A stretch of DNA of 64,000 nt. It comes from RYN-230 sp963844695. Lineage in GTDB: Bacteria; Actinomycetota; Actinomycetes; Streptosporangiales; Streptosporangiaceae. Below the pieces are notes generated by a model. The model did no database searches and was not told the origin of the DNA. It was given only the letters and a program-made list of their open reading frames with translations. How positions within the stretch are numbered: the stretch's first letter is position 1; each line of letters opens with the position of its first letter. The stretch is from assembly GCA_963844695.1 (NCBI GenBank), contig CAWJPL010000016.1, forward strand, positions 310,001-374,000, in the 5' to 3' direction. This document shows, one piece after another, positions 23,601 through 31,955 of this stretch. The position numbers and the translations under genes were made by a program.

Positions 23601-24107
23601 TCAGCTCAGGATCTTCCCGTACCAATGGTCGGCGAAGCGGCCGTCATTGAAGGGTGCGACTTCCTGGTAGCCGTTCGTGCGGTAAAGCTGCCGGGCCTCG
23701 GCCAGCTCACTGCGGGTGTCGAGGCGGAGCCGGCTGACCGCATGCTGGCGGGCCGCGTCCTCCACCGCGTCCAGCAATTGCTTCCCCACCCCGTGGCGGC
23801 GCGCCCCGGGGACGACGAAAAGACGGGTGACCTCTCCGGTCCGGGCTGGGAGCAGGCGCAGCCCCGCGCAGCCGACGACCACGTCGTCCCGGCGGGCCAG
23901 CAGGAACAGGCCACCCGGCGGGCAGAGGTCAGCGCTGGGCTCGGCGGCCATCGCAGCCCGGACCTCGCCCGGCGTGGCCGCGCGCCGGTGGTACCGGCTG
24001 ACGATGTCGCGGAAGTAGGCCGTGAGCACCGCGCGGGCTTCGGGTGAGCTGGGTGCGGCAACCGCCACCGCAGCGTAGGGATCGGCGTGCGGAACAGACC
24101 CGGTCAT
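23601..24107 (-). CDS. GNAT N-acetyltransferase
   Basis: 168 residues from the ATG at 24107. The acetyl-CoA-binding core is EVTRLFVVPGARRHGVGKQL (R-x-x-G-x-G, beta4-alpha3), followed by LLDAVEDAARQHAVSRLRLD and the final YRTNGYQEVAPFNDGRFADH. Preceding strand: DVVVGCAGLRLL. Single-domain cytoplasmic acetyltransferase with unknown acceptor. A 16-bp tandem repeat array sits just upstream of its start. Confidence 0.85.
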   Translation of the reverse strand: MTGSVPHADPYAAVAVAAPSSPEARAVLTAYFRDIVSRYHRRAATPGEVRAAMAAEPSADLCPPGGLFLLARRDDVVVGCAGLRLLPARTGEVTRLFVVPGARRHGVGKQLLDAVEDAARQHAVSRLRLDTRSELAEARQLYRTNGYQEVAPFNDGRFADHWYGKILS

Positions 24108-24132
24108 GAGCCGATTATCGGCCCCCGGGCCG

Positions 24133-24196
24133 GCTGGCCGGGTCTCAAGCTGGCCGGGTCTCAAGCTGGCCGGTCTCAGGCCGGCCCGGTCTCAGG
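24133..24196. repeat. Four tandem 16-bp repeats
   Basis: GCTGGCCGGGTCTCAA occurs exactly twice (24133, 24149), then as GCTGGCCGGTCTCAGG (24165) and CCGGCCCGGTCTCAGG (24181). The array spans the promoter side of the GNAT gene (start 24107) and enters the last codons of the roadblock gene (stop at 24176). Two perfect copies suggest recent slippage. Confidence 0.8.
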
Positions 24197-24598
24197 CGGC
24201 CCCGCCGGGGGCCCGCCGCGGGCGGCGGGGCTCAGCGCGTGCCCTGTCTGCTCGCCGAGCAGAGCCATCTCGTAGGCGACCTGGCCGATATCGCAGTCGA
24301 CCGGGGCCAGCGCGACCAGGGACGCGCCGTCGCTGATCGCCCGGACGATCAGCAGGCCGCGGTCCATGACTACCACCGTGTGGACGACCCGCCCTCCCTC
24401 GAAGATCCTGGCCAGGCCGAACGCCAGGCTGGTCAGGCCGGCGATGATCGCGGCCAGCTGGTCCACGTCGTCGGGCGGGAAGCCGCGGGAGTACGCCAGC
24501 GGGAGGCCGTCGGCCGATACGACGGCCGCGTGCGTGACCGCCGGCACCCGTTCGGCGAAGGCGGTGATGAGCCAGTGGAGGTCGGGTCCCTCACCCAC
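24176..24598 (-). CDS. Roadblock/LC7-domain protein
   Basis: 140 residues; GTG start at 24598. Roadblock/LC7 fold: HWLITAFAERVPAVTHAAVV, SADGLPLAYSRGFPPDDVDQ, LAAIIAGLTSLAFGLARIFE, VVVMDRGLLIVRAISDGASL, VDCDIGQVAYEMALLGEQTG. In Streptomyces such proteins belong to conservons, with a sensor kinase, a DUF742 protein and a Ras-like GTPase. None of those follows here, so it is an orphan; the related kinase at 33463-35769 lies 9 kb away. The Pro-rich C-terminus is encoded by the last of the 16-bp repeats. Confidence 0.9.
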   Translation of the reverse strand: MGEGPDLHWLITAFAERVPAVTHAAVVSADGLPLAYSRGFPPDDVDQLAAIIAGLTSLAFGLARIFEGGRVVHTVVVMDRGLLIVRAISDGASLVALAPVDCDIGQVAYEMALLGEQTGHALSPAARGGPPAGPPETGPA

Positions 24599-24736
24599 AG
24601 GTCCTCCTCGTGCCGAGGCTCATCCTCTGCTCAGCCTAGGCCATCCCCCCGGGCTAGCAGGCGTCCAGTAACGGGCGGGGGCGGTCTGCCGCCCTGGGCG
24701 GGAATGCCGGCAGGCGCCGCGGGCTTGGCATTACCG

Positions 24737-25756
24737 ATGACGAACAACGATGAGTCGCTTCCGCTGGCGGTGCTGGATTTCGTCGGGATCGAGCACGGCG
24801 AGGAAGCCAGCGCGTCGGTGGCCGGCGCCGTGGCGATCGCGCAGGCCGTCGAGGCGGCAGGCTACCGGCGGTACTGGGTCTCCGAGCACCACAACATGAC
24901 CAGCCTGGCGTGCAGCGCGCCCGAGCTGCTGACTGCGCACGTCGGGGCGCACACGTCACGGATCCGGGTCGGCGCCGCGGGCATCATGCTGCCCAACCAC
25001 GCACCGCTCAAGGTCGCCGAGACCTTCCGCACGCTGCTGGCCATGTACCCCGGCCGCATCGACCTGGCGCTGGGCCGGGCCCCGGGCACTGACCCGCTGA
25101 CCGCGCACGTGCTGCGCCGCGGAATGGTCAACGATCCGGCGGCTGAGTTCCCCGGGCAGGTCGCCGAACTGCTCGCCTTCCTCGGCGACGGATTCCCGGC
25201 CGGCCACCCCTACGCCCCCTTGGTGGCGGCGCCGGTGATCAGCGAGCGGCCGGAGCTGTTCGTGCTGGGGTCCAGCCCGTACGGGCCGCGCTTCGCCGCG
25301 GTCAACGGGATGAGCGCCGCGTTCGCTCATCACATGAGCCCTGACCTGGCGTTCGAGGCGCTACGTGACTACCGCCGCGACTTCGCCCCGCGGACCGAGG
25401 GTGCGACGCCCTACTCGGCGATGTCGGTGCTGGCCTTCGCCAGCGACGACACCGAGGCGATCCTCGACTTCGAAGCGGCCTGGACACTGACCATCCAGAA
25501 CCTCCGGCGCGGGATACGGGAGCCGCTGCGGCCCGAGCAGGTCCGGGACTTCGCCCGCTCCGCGGACTTCCGCGCCAGCCGGCGCGACGACGGCCGGATG
25601 GTGACCGGCGAGCCCAAGGCCGTGGCCGCCCGGCTCCTCGAGATGAAGGAGCTCGCCCAGGCCGACGAGATCGTCGTGGTCACCCCCAGCCTGGACCGGC
25701 AGCGCCGGATCGGCAGCTATACCGCGCTGGCCGACGCCTGGCGCAGCGCCGCCTGA
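24737..25756 (+). CDS. LLM-class flavin-dependent oxidoreductase
   Basis: 339 residues with a luciferase-like TIM barrel: LPLAVLDFVGIEHGEEASAS, RRYWVSEHHNMTSLACSAPE (the SEHH motif of the MsnO8 group), AGIMLPNHAPLKVAETFRTL, PGRIDLALGRAPGTDP and ELFVLGSSPYGPRFAAVNGM. It probably uses FMN or F420 to oxidise or reduce a small molecule. ATG at 24737. The YWVSEHHN and LGRAPGTD signatures place it in the TIGR03558-like subfamily, whose substrate is generally unknown. Monocistronic. Confidence 0.9.
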   Translation: MTNNDESLPLAVLDFVGIEHGEEASASVAGAVAIAQAVEAAGYRRYWVSEHHNMTSLACSAPELLTAHVGAHTSRIRVGAAGIMLPNHAPLKVAETFRTLLAMYPGRIDLALGRAPGTDPLTAHVLRRGMVNDPAAEFPGQVAELLAFLGDGFPAGHPYAPLVAAPVISERPELFVLGSSPYGPRFAAVNGMSAAFAHHMSPDLAFEALRDYRRDFAPRTEGATPYSAMSVLAFASDDTEAILDFEAAWTLTIQNLRRGIREPLRPEQVRDFARSADFRASRRDDGRMVTGEPKAVAARLLEMKELAQADEIVVVTPSLDRQRRIGSYTALADAWRSAA

Positions 25757-25810
25757 CCCGGGGCCGCCTGACCCGGGGCAGCCTGGACTGTCACGCAGCC
25801 AGGAAGCTGG

Positions 25811-26926
25811 TCATCCGGGCCTGGTGAAGGCGCCCGACTTGGTGAGCGAGTCACCGGCGAGCGCGCGGGGCAGGTAGTCGCGCTGGAGGATCGCGGCGGT
25901 CAGGGCGCCGCGGCTGCGCACGCCGGTCTTGTCGAACACTGATTTCAGGTGGTCTTGCACGGTGTCCGCGGTCAGGTGCAGCCGGGCCGCGATCTGGCGG
26001 GTGGGCAGGCCCTGGCACACCAGCGCGGTGATCGTTCTCTCGCGGTCGGTCAGCCCGTAGGCAGTCATGATCATCGGTGCCATCTCAGCGGGCGCCGCCT
26101 CCTCGATGATGACCGCTACCGTCTCCTCGGCCTGGGAGGTCAGCCAGGACGCGTGCAGCGCAGCCCACCGGCCACTTCTCACCCGGACCCGGAGCCGGGG
26201 CAGCCCGGCTGCACGAGGGTCCAGATGACGGAGCCTGGTGGCCAGCGCCGCGATCTCGATCGGCAGATCCGAGCCGTCCGGGCGGCCGCCCAGTTCCTCA
26301 AGCCACCGCTCCGCGGCCGGATTCGTCCCGGCGACTGCCCCGTCGGCGGCCAGCAGGACCAGACCGGGACCGTCCGCGGGCTCGGCCAGCTCACAGGCCT
26401 GCCGCAGCAAGCCCATCCGGACCCCCTCGGCGATGTGCGGGGCGAGCCGCCGGACGAACCGCACCTCCTCGGGGGAGAACTCCGCCTGGGCCGCTTCCCG
26501 GTGCAGGCAGATGTAGCCCCAGCAGACACCCCGGATCCGCAAGACCCCCCGGAGCTCGTCCTGCAGGCCGAGCGGCGCGAAAATGTCCCGGTAACGGTCG
26601 CTCCTCGCCGGACGGCCATCGGTCGCCTGCATGAGGGTCCGCACTCCCGAGGCGTGCCGGGCCAGGTCGGTCCACTTGTTGACGTCGTCATGCAGGAACT
26701 CGTTCTCGACGAAGTAAGGCCCCGACTCCTCCGGCAGCTCCTCGCGGTAAGACCGGGTGAACAGGAGGGTGGCCGGGTCCGCGGCGGCCCACCAGAGCGC
26801 GTCGACCGGCACCACCTTCCGGAGCCGGGGCAAGACGGCGGCCCGCAGGGCGTCAGGATCCAGACCCGACCGGCAGGCCCGGGCGACCGCAGCGGCGAGA
26901 TTGTCGAGCGCGGGGCCAGTGAGCAT
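25811..26926 (-). CDS. LuxR-family transcriptional regulator with GAF-like sensor
   Basis: 371 residues. The C-terminal LuxR HTH is at about 290-350: YGLTDRERTITALVCQGLPT, RQIAARLHLTADTVQDHLKS and VFDKTGVRSRGALTAAIL. The N-terminal part looks like a GAF/PAS-type sensor (VDALWWAAADPATLLFTRSY, ELRGVLRIRGVCWGYICLHR). No receiver domain with a phosphorylatable Asp is visible, so it is probably ligand-controlled rather than a two-component response regulator. ATG at 26926 after AAAGGGGAGG. The small monooxygenase-like gene lies 21 bp upstream in the same direction. Confidence 0.88.
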   Translation of the reverse strand: MLTGPALDNLAAAVARACRSGLDPDALRAAVLPRLRKVVPVDALWWAAADPATLLFTRSYREELPEESGPYFVENEFLHDDVNKWTDLARHASGVRTLMQATDGRPARSDRYRDIFAPLGLQDELRGVLRIRGVCWGYICLHREAAQAEFSPEEVRFVRRLAPHIAEGVRMGLLRQACELAEPADGPGLVLLAADGAVAGTNPAAERWLEELGGRPDGSDLPIEIAALATRLRHLDPRAAGLPRLRVRVRSGRWAALHASWLTSQAEETVAVIIEEAAPAEMAPMIMTAYGLTDRERTITALVCQGLPTRQIAARLHLTADTVQDHLKSVFDKTGVRSRGALTAAILQRDYLPRALAGDSLTKSGAFTRPG

Positions 26927-26947
26927 TGCCTCCCCTTTACCTGCAGT

Positions 26948-27238
26948 CTAGCCGCTGGCCACGACCTCGTAGCTGCCGCGCGCGACCAGTTCCGTGCCGG
27001 TCGCGGCGACCGTCAACGCCCGGCTGTGCTCAGCGAACTGATCAGTGGCACTGGCGGCCTCCCCGGTCTCCCACAGGGTCAGGGTCAGCGCCGTGCCACC
27101 GTCGCGGTCGATCAGGAAGACCACACCCGCGTTGCCGGGCAGGCCCTTCACGAAGCCCATCACCTGGTTGACCGCGTGGTCGGCCCACTTCTGCAGAGCC
27201 TCGGGTGATCCTGACCATGTCGTCGTTCGTGCGAACAT
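26948..27238 (-). CDS. Antibiotic-biosynthesis-monooxygenase-like (ABM) protein
   Basis: 96 residues from the ATG at 27238 (GGAAAGGAG upstream). Ferredoxin-like ABM-type dimeric barrel: MFARTTTWSGSPEALQKWAD, VMGFVKGLPGNAGVVFLIDR, GGTALTLTLWETGEAASATD, and a last strand (RGSYEVVASG). ABM proteins include quinol monooxygenases, heme-degrading enzymes and many of unknown role. It stands head-to-tail with the LuxR gene and faces a 16-bp palindrome. Confidence 0.75.
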   Translation of the reverse strand: MFARTTTWSGSPEALQKWADHAVNQVMGFVKGLPGNAGVVFLIDRDGGTALTLTLWETGEAASATDQFAEHSRALTVAATGTELVARGSYEVVASG

Positions 27239-27291
27239 GTCATGCTCCTTTCCCTCGCCGTAAGCGTCACCGGTCGCGCGCCGGTCCGCCC

Positions 27292-27307
27292 TCCCAGAAT
27301 TCTGGGA
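27292..27307. promoter_or_regulatory. 16-bp perfect palindrome
   Basis: TCCCAGAATTCTGGGA lies 54 bp upstream of the ABM gene and 63 bp upstream of the decayed serine-hydrolase gene, in the divergent promoter region. Length and symmetry suggest an operator for a dimeric repressor; the nearby LuxR protein is one candidate. Confidence 0.5.
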
Positions 27308-27369
27308 ACTCTGGCCGCCCAACTGGAAGGGCCAGGCCGGCGCCTCCCGCCGATGATTACTTTCGGTCC

Positions 27370-28027
27370 ATGCGACAGCGACGTTCCGTAGTTACTTTGG
27401 CGGCGGCCGCGAACATGAGCGGTCTCCTGGCGGCCACCACGACCGCCATGCCCGCCGCAGCGGCGGCCGTGCGCCCCGGCGCGGGCCCGGCCGCCGCGCG
27501 AACGCCGCTCCAGCGGCGCTGAACACGCTGGTGGCCATGCCGTCCGGGCCGCCCGGCGTTATCGTGATCGTCCGGCACGGCCGCAGCCGCACGGTCTACC
27601 AGGCCGGGACGGCCAGCCTGGCCCGTCCCCGCCCCCTGGCCAGCACCGACCACGAGCGGCTGGCCAGCTTCTCCAGGGCCTTCAACGGGGCGGTCGCGCT
27701 CAGCCTGGTCAGCCGGGGGAAGCTCCGGCTCAGCGACACGATCGGGCGCTGGCTCCCCGCGCTGCCCCGGGCCTGGCACCGGGTCACCCTCCGTGACATG
27801 CTGCAGCACCGCAGCGGCCTGCCCGACTAGACCGCACCCGGTGCGGCACCATGTACGGGCACACCGGGAACTTCCTCGGCCACACCCAGCTCGCCGCGGC
27901 CAGCCGCGGCGCCAACCCGGTCACTGTCACCGCGACCGGGCAGCTGACCCGGACGACGCGCCCCCGGGTGCTCGCCGCCCTGCGGCATGCCGAACTGCTC
28001 GCCGTCTGCGCCGCGGTGCCCCCTGCT
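27370..28027 (+). pseudogene. Decayed beta-lactamase-family serine hydrolase
   Basis: Three pieces of one protein survive. Piece 1: signal peptide MRQRRSVVTLAAAANMSGLL to a stop at 27522. Piece 2, in another frame: PPGVIVIVRHGRSRTVYQAG, LASTDHERLASFSRAFNGAV, LSDTIGRWLPALPRAWHRVT, MLQHRSGLPD then a stop. Piece 3: YGHTGNFLGHTQLAAASRGA from about 27851. In intact D-Ala-D-Ala-carboxypeptidase-type enzymes, pieces 2 and 3 are separated by roughly 200 residues that are missing here, including the Y-x-N region. The catalytic S-V-T-K motif reads S-F-S-R, so the lysine is lost too. Frameshift, large internal deletion and active-site change together make this a true pseudogene. Confidence 0.8.
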
Positions 28028-28042
28028 GGCCGTCGCGCCCGC

Positions 28043-29696
28043 TCAGCGTCCGGTCACCTCGGTGGCGCAACGGTAGCCGCTGCGCAGCGCCCCTTCCATG
28101 AAGCCCTGGAAGTTCACCGAGGTGTGCTCGCCGGCGAAGTGCAGGTTCCCGTGCCGCCGTCCCTGGATGCCGTTGAAGCGGGTGTACTGGCCGGTCTTCA
28201 GGTAGGAGTACGCGCCGCCGATGTGCGGATCGCCTGAGGACCAGGCGTAGTAGGCCTTGCCGTTGTACGCGTCCCGGGTTCCGGGGAAGCTCTCGTCGAA
28301 CCCGGCGAGGAAGTCGCGGGCCATGGCGTGCGGCGCAGGCCCCTCATAGCTGCTGAGGCCGTAGCGGTGGCCGATGTCCGCGCCGGCCTCCCCGCCGGGC
28401 AGGGCGATCAGGATCCCCGCAGGCCCCGGCTGGTCGATCGTGGCTTCCCAGCCGCCCTGCACGATGCCGTCGGTGTACATGTTCCCGGTCCAGCGCTCCG
28501 TGTTCCATACCCGCCGGGAGAACTGCATCTGAATCTTCGAGTTCGAACCGAGCGGCTCCTCGCGGATCGCCTGGCGCTGGCGCGGTGGCAGCCCGAGCCC
28601 GCGCAGGTCTACCTCGCGCAGCTTGGTGAACGGCAAGGCGAGCACGACATGGTCGGCGGTCACGTCCCGGGTGCCTGCGCCGCAGGAAAACGTGCACGTG
28701 TACCGGCCGTGGCCGCGGCTGCGCACGGCCTCCAGGCGCTCTCCCAGGTGGACGGTCCCGGCGGGCAGCCTGGCGACGAGCCTGGAGATGAACTGGTCGT
28801 TGCCCCCGCGGACGTGCCACTTCTCGTCGGTGCCGGACAGCTGCGGGCTGTTCCGGGGCTGGCTGCCGCTGGGCGCGCTGTCGTAGTAAGCGAGCAGGTA
28901 GATGAGGTTGAGCGCGGACTGCTCGGCGACGGGGCCGCCGTACTCGTCGAGGAGCACGGCCACGCACAGCCGGCCGAAGTCGCTGCGCAGGCCGCCCGGG
29001 ACGTGCTGCTCGATCCACTCCGACGCGGGGGTGTGGTCCCATCGCCGGGCCCAGGGGGTGTGCTTGTCGTACCGGGTGGGCCAGGGCGCCTTGCGGAAAG
29101 CGGCGTCGTGGAACAGCCGGAACCCCCACTCGTGCCACTCCCGGTTGAGCGCGGCCTGGGGCCAGAACCGTCCGCCGAACCGGAACCGGTACTGGTCCGG
29201 CCGGGTGTGCGGCGGGTAGGCGTTGACGTTGTCCAGGGTGAGGCCCAGCCGGGCGGCCAGCTGCCGCATGGCCGTGTGCTCACTGGAGACGAACTCGCCG
29301 TGCTCCTCGGTGTACTGGCCGCCGTCGAAGAATCCGCGGAGCGTGTGAATGCGCCCGCCCGGCCGGGCTGAGTTGTACTCGTAGACCTCGCTGCGAAGGC
29401 CAGCTGACTTCCACAGCCGGAAGGCGCAGCCCAGCCCGGCGATGCCCGAGCCGACGATGACGACCTTCGGATCCCGCCCGGCCGCGGCCGCGGCCGGGCC
29501 GTATCCCGGCCGCGCCCACGGGAACGGCTGCGGCGAAGGCCGCGGCGGCGGCGCCGCGGAGAACGTTCCGCCGGGACACCCCACCGCCGGCGGCCAGCGC
29601 GCCGGCCGCCTCGTCGATGTCACATCCGGTCCGGCGGGCGTAGGCGGCGACCGACTGCGCCTCCCGGAGCGCTCGCGCGGCAGGTGACGACCTCAT
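28043..29696 (-). CDS. Tat-exported flavin amine oxidase, apparent frameshift after the signal
   Basis: The enzyme part is complete: FAD-binding KVVIVGSGIAGLGCAFRL, then VYEYNSARPGGRIHTLRGFF, VLALPFTKLREVDL, and the closing FAD motif GNLHFAGEHTSVNFQGFMEG. It is a monoamine / L-amino-acid oxidase-type protein producing an imine (then ketoacid), ammonia and hydrogen peroxide. The start, MRSSPAARALREAQSVAAYA (ATG at 29696), with Tat signal SRRNVLRGAAAAAFAAAVPV, is in a different frame. The switch lies near 29510-29545 within the GGCGCGGCCGGGATACGG run. Joined, the product is about 550 residues and extracytoplasmic. Without correction the product would end early, or be cytosolic from an internal start. 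Confidence 0.75.
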
Positions 29697-29796
29697 GGAC
29701 ACCAATCCCCCTGGACTGACATAGAAGGCGGCAGAGCGTGCAGCCTCAGTCTGCCCAGCAGTCACCTGCAGCGCCAGCGGGCACCAGCCGTTCGCG

Positions 29797-30678
29797 TCAG
29801 GGACCCGGCACGGCCAGGTCGACCTCCTGGAGGCGGCCGGGTTCGGAGATCATGTCGATCCCGGTGATCTTGCCGCCGGAGAAGGTGAAGCCGAGCGCCC
29901 CCATGATCTGTCCCTGGGGGACGATGGCGAGCCCCACGGCGCCGTTCACCAGGGCGGGTTCGACGAACTGGGCGCTCCGCGAGAAGCCGAGCGCGTGGCG
30001 GCCCACGGCCGACGCTCCGCGCAGCTCGGCTGCCCCGCCGGGCAGGCCGGCACTGTCGTCCCGGAGCAGCACGTCCGGGTCGAGCACGGCGACGAGCGCC
30101 TCGAAGTCGCCGTTCCGGAGCGCGGCGAGGAAGGCGTCGACGATCTGCCGCTGGCGGCCAGGATCGGCGTTCGGAGGCGGCGTGGCGCCCTGGACCCGCC
30201 TGCGGGCGCGGCTGGCGAGCTGGCGGGACGCGGCCGGGGAACGTTCGAGGATGGCAGCGATCTCGTCGAACGGGACAGCGAAGATGTCGTGCAGGACGAA
30301 CGCCAGGCGCTCGGCCGGCGCGAGGGTGTCGAGCACCACCATCAGCGCCGGGCCGACCGAGTCGGCCAGCAGGGCTTCGGCCTCGGGGTCGCTGGCGTCG
30401 TGCTGCCCGGCTGGCGGCCCGGCCGTGAAGTCGGCCAGGGGCTCCTCGCGGCGGCCCCGGCGGGCGCGCATCATCTTGAGGCACTCCCGGGCGACCACAG
30501 TGGTCAGCCAGCCGGCGAGGTTCTCGACCCCGGCCGGGTCAGCGCGGCTGAGCCGCAGCCACGAGTTCTGCACCGCGTCGTCGGCCTCGGCGAGCGAGCC
30601 GAGCATCCGGTAGGCGACCGCCCGCAGATGGGCCCGCTGCTCCTCGAAACGTGCGGCCAGCCAGTCTGTCTCGTCCAT
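29797..30678 (-). CDS. ECF41-type RNA polymerase sigma factor with SnoaL-like C-domain
   Basis: 293 residues. Sigma region 2: FEEQRAHLRAVAYRMLGSLA, EADDAVQNSWLRLSRADPAG, ENLAGWLTTVVARECLKMMR. Sigma region 4: LAPAERLAFVLHDIFAVPFD, EIAAILERSPAASRQLASRA. The extra 120 residues form a SnoaL/NTF2-like domain (IVDAFLAALRNGDFEALVAV, PGGAAELRGASAVGRHALGF). This is the ECF41/SigJ arrangement, in which the C-domain controls activity in place of a separate anti-sigma factor. ECF41 genes typically neighbour COE genes (carboxymuconolactone decarboxylase, oxidoreductase or epimerase), or DoxX-like genes; the divergent DoxX gene at 30763 fits. Confidence 0.92.
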   Translation of the reverse strand: MDETDWLAARFEEQRAHLRAVAYRMLGSLAEADDAVQNSWLRLSRADPAGVENLAGWLTTVVARECLKMMRARRGRREEPLADFTAGPPAGQHDASDPEAEALLADSVGPALMVVLDTLAPAERLAFVLHDIFAVPFDEIAAILERSPAASRQLASRARRRVQGATPPPNADPGRQRQIVDAFLAALRNGDFEALVAVLDPDVLLRDDSAGLPGGAAELRGASAVGRHALGFSRSAQFVEPALVNGAVGLAIVPQGQIMGALGFTFSGGKITGIDMISEPGRLQEVDLAVPGP

Positions 30679-30762
30679 CAGTCACATTCTCCTGCCCGGT
30701 CGGCTCATACCCATGAACCGCCGGAACGTCCGGATGTGACCAGCAGCAACGAGGAGCCTGAC

Positions 30763-31179
30763 ATGGACATGATCACCGAATCGCCGGCCGTCGCCCGCCG
30801 CGACGGGTACCTGCGCCTCCGGCAGGCCGGATACTGGCTGGCCACCGCGGTCGTGGCCGGCGAACTGGGACTCGGCGGCGTCTGGGACATCGCACGCATC
30901 CCGTTCGTCAGCGACCTGGCGGTGCACCTGGGCTATCCGTCCTATTTCCTGGTCCTGCTGGGCAGCTGGAAGGTGCTGGGTGCGGTAGCCCTGCTCATCC
31001 CACGCCACCCGCTGCTCAAGGAATGGGCCTACGCGGGCGCCTTCTTCACCTACACCGGAGCGATCGTCTCCCACCTGACCACGGGCTACGACCGCGGCGA
31101 GGTGGGGCTGCTGGCCGCCTTGGCGATACTGACCGTACTGTCGTGGGCGCTACGGCCCGCCAGCCGCCGGCTCCGCTGA
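30763..31179 (+). CDS. DoxX-like membrane protein
   Basis: 138 residues from the ATG at 30763 (GAGGAG upstream). Four membrane helices: YWLATAVVAGELGLGGVWDI, FLVLLGSWKVLGAVALLI, EWAYAGAFFTYTGAIVSHLT, LLAALAILTVLSWALRP. The fold and the GSWKVLGAVALLIPRHPLLK motif are of the DoxX-like group, linked to quinone or redox stress. It is 84 bp from the divergent ECF41 sigma gene and is the probable member of its regulon. Confidence 0.88.
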   Translation: MDMITESPAVARRDGYLRLRQAGYWLATAVVAGELGLGGVWDIARIPFVSDLAVHLGYPSYFLVLLGSWKVLGAVALLIPRHPLLKEWAYAGAFFTYTGAIVSHLTTGYDRGEVGLLAALAILTVLSWALRPASRRLR

Positions 31180-31244
31180 GCCAGGCCGGCCTGCGCGCCC
31201 AGTACGCGCTGATGCTGTCGTCGTGCTGGCGCGGGCCGCGTGAG

Positions 31245-31883
31245 TCACCGCATCCGGGCGATGGTCTCCAGCAGCAGGCCCAGCAGGTCGGTGAACCGGG
31301 TGTCCGGGTCCCCGAAGATCACCTGGCCCGCCTCGACGGCCAGCGGGGCGGTGTCCGGGCCGATCAGCGCGGCGCGGCGGGCCAGCGAGTAGCTGTCGTC
31401 ACCGGACGCGGTGACCTGGGAGACCGCCTGTTCCTCGACGCAGAAGCCGATGGTGAAGTTGTGCAGCAGCAGGAGGCCCCGCACCGCGTTCACGAGGGTG
31501 AACCCCTGGCCGATGAGGTTTGCGAGGGTGATTTCCTGGCGCCTGACCACGGTGGGATCGGTGAGGGTCGTGCCGCTGAAGGCCTTGGCCCCGTCACGGT
31601 GGCGGAGCAGTTCCGCCCGCACGGTCGTGGCGTAGGCCGCCATCACCTCCGGCCAGGGCAGGTCGGCGGGCAGCCCGGCCATCACGTCGCCGATCTGCCG
31701 CCATATCGCGGTGGCCATCTCGTCGAGCAGCGCCTGCTTGCTGCGCACGTGCCAGTACAGCGCGGGGGCCTGGACTCCCAGCCGGGACGCGAGCGCACGC
31801 ACCGTGAGGCCGTCCATCCCCGCCTCGTCGAGCAGGTCCAGGGCCGCCTGCACGATGGCCGTCTTCGTCAGTCCGCCAGACAT
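31245..31883 (-). CDS. TetR-family repressor (TetR_C class)
   Basis: 212 residues from the ATG at 31883. DNA-binding helix-turn-helix: KTAIVQAALDLLDEAGMDGL, TVRALASRLGVQAPALYWHV, RSKQALLDEMATAIW. The LYWHV...K signature is that of true TetR-like repressors, whose C-domain binds a drug or metabolite (NAVRGLLLLHNFTIGFCVEE). Two TTAAC-N3-GTTAA sites lie just upstream, and a divergent reductase gene starts at 31956, so regulator, operators and target are probably one unit. Confidence 0.92.
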   Translation of the reverse strand: MSGGLTKTAIVQAALDLLDEAGMDGLTVRALASRLGVQAPALYWHVRSKQALLDEMATAIWRQIGDVMAGLPADLPWPEVMAAYATTVRAELLRHRDGAKAFSGTTLTDPTVVRRQEITLANLIGQGFTLVNAVRGLLLLHNFTIGFCVEEQAVSQVTASGDDSYSLARRAALIGPDTAPLAVEAGQVIFGDPDTRFTDLLGLLLETIARMR

Positions 31884-31894
31884 GAGTTGACAGT

Positions 31895-31942
31895 TTAACA
31901 ACGTTAAGGAACGCTGGGACCATCGTCACTTAACATCGTTAA
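31895..31942. promoter_or_regulatory. Tandem TetR operators TTAAC-N3-GTTAA
   Basis: TTAAC-AAC-GTTAA (31895-31907) and TTAAC-ATC-GTTAA (31930-31942) are two copies of one 13-bp palindrome, centres 35 bp apart, filling the gap between the TetR start (31883) and the reductase start (31956). Size, symmetry and two-copy arrangement are those of a TetR-controlled divergent promoter. Confidence 0.75.
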
Positions 31943-31955
31943 ATTGGAGGGCAGG

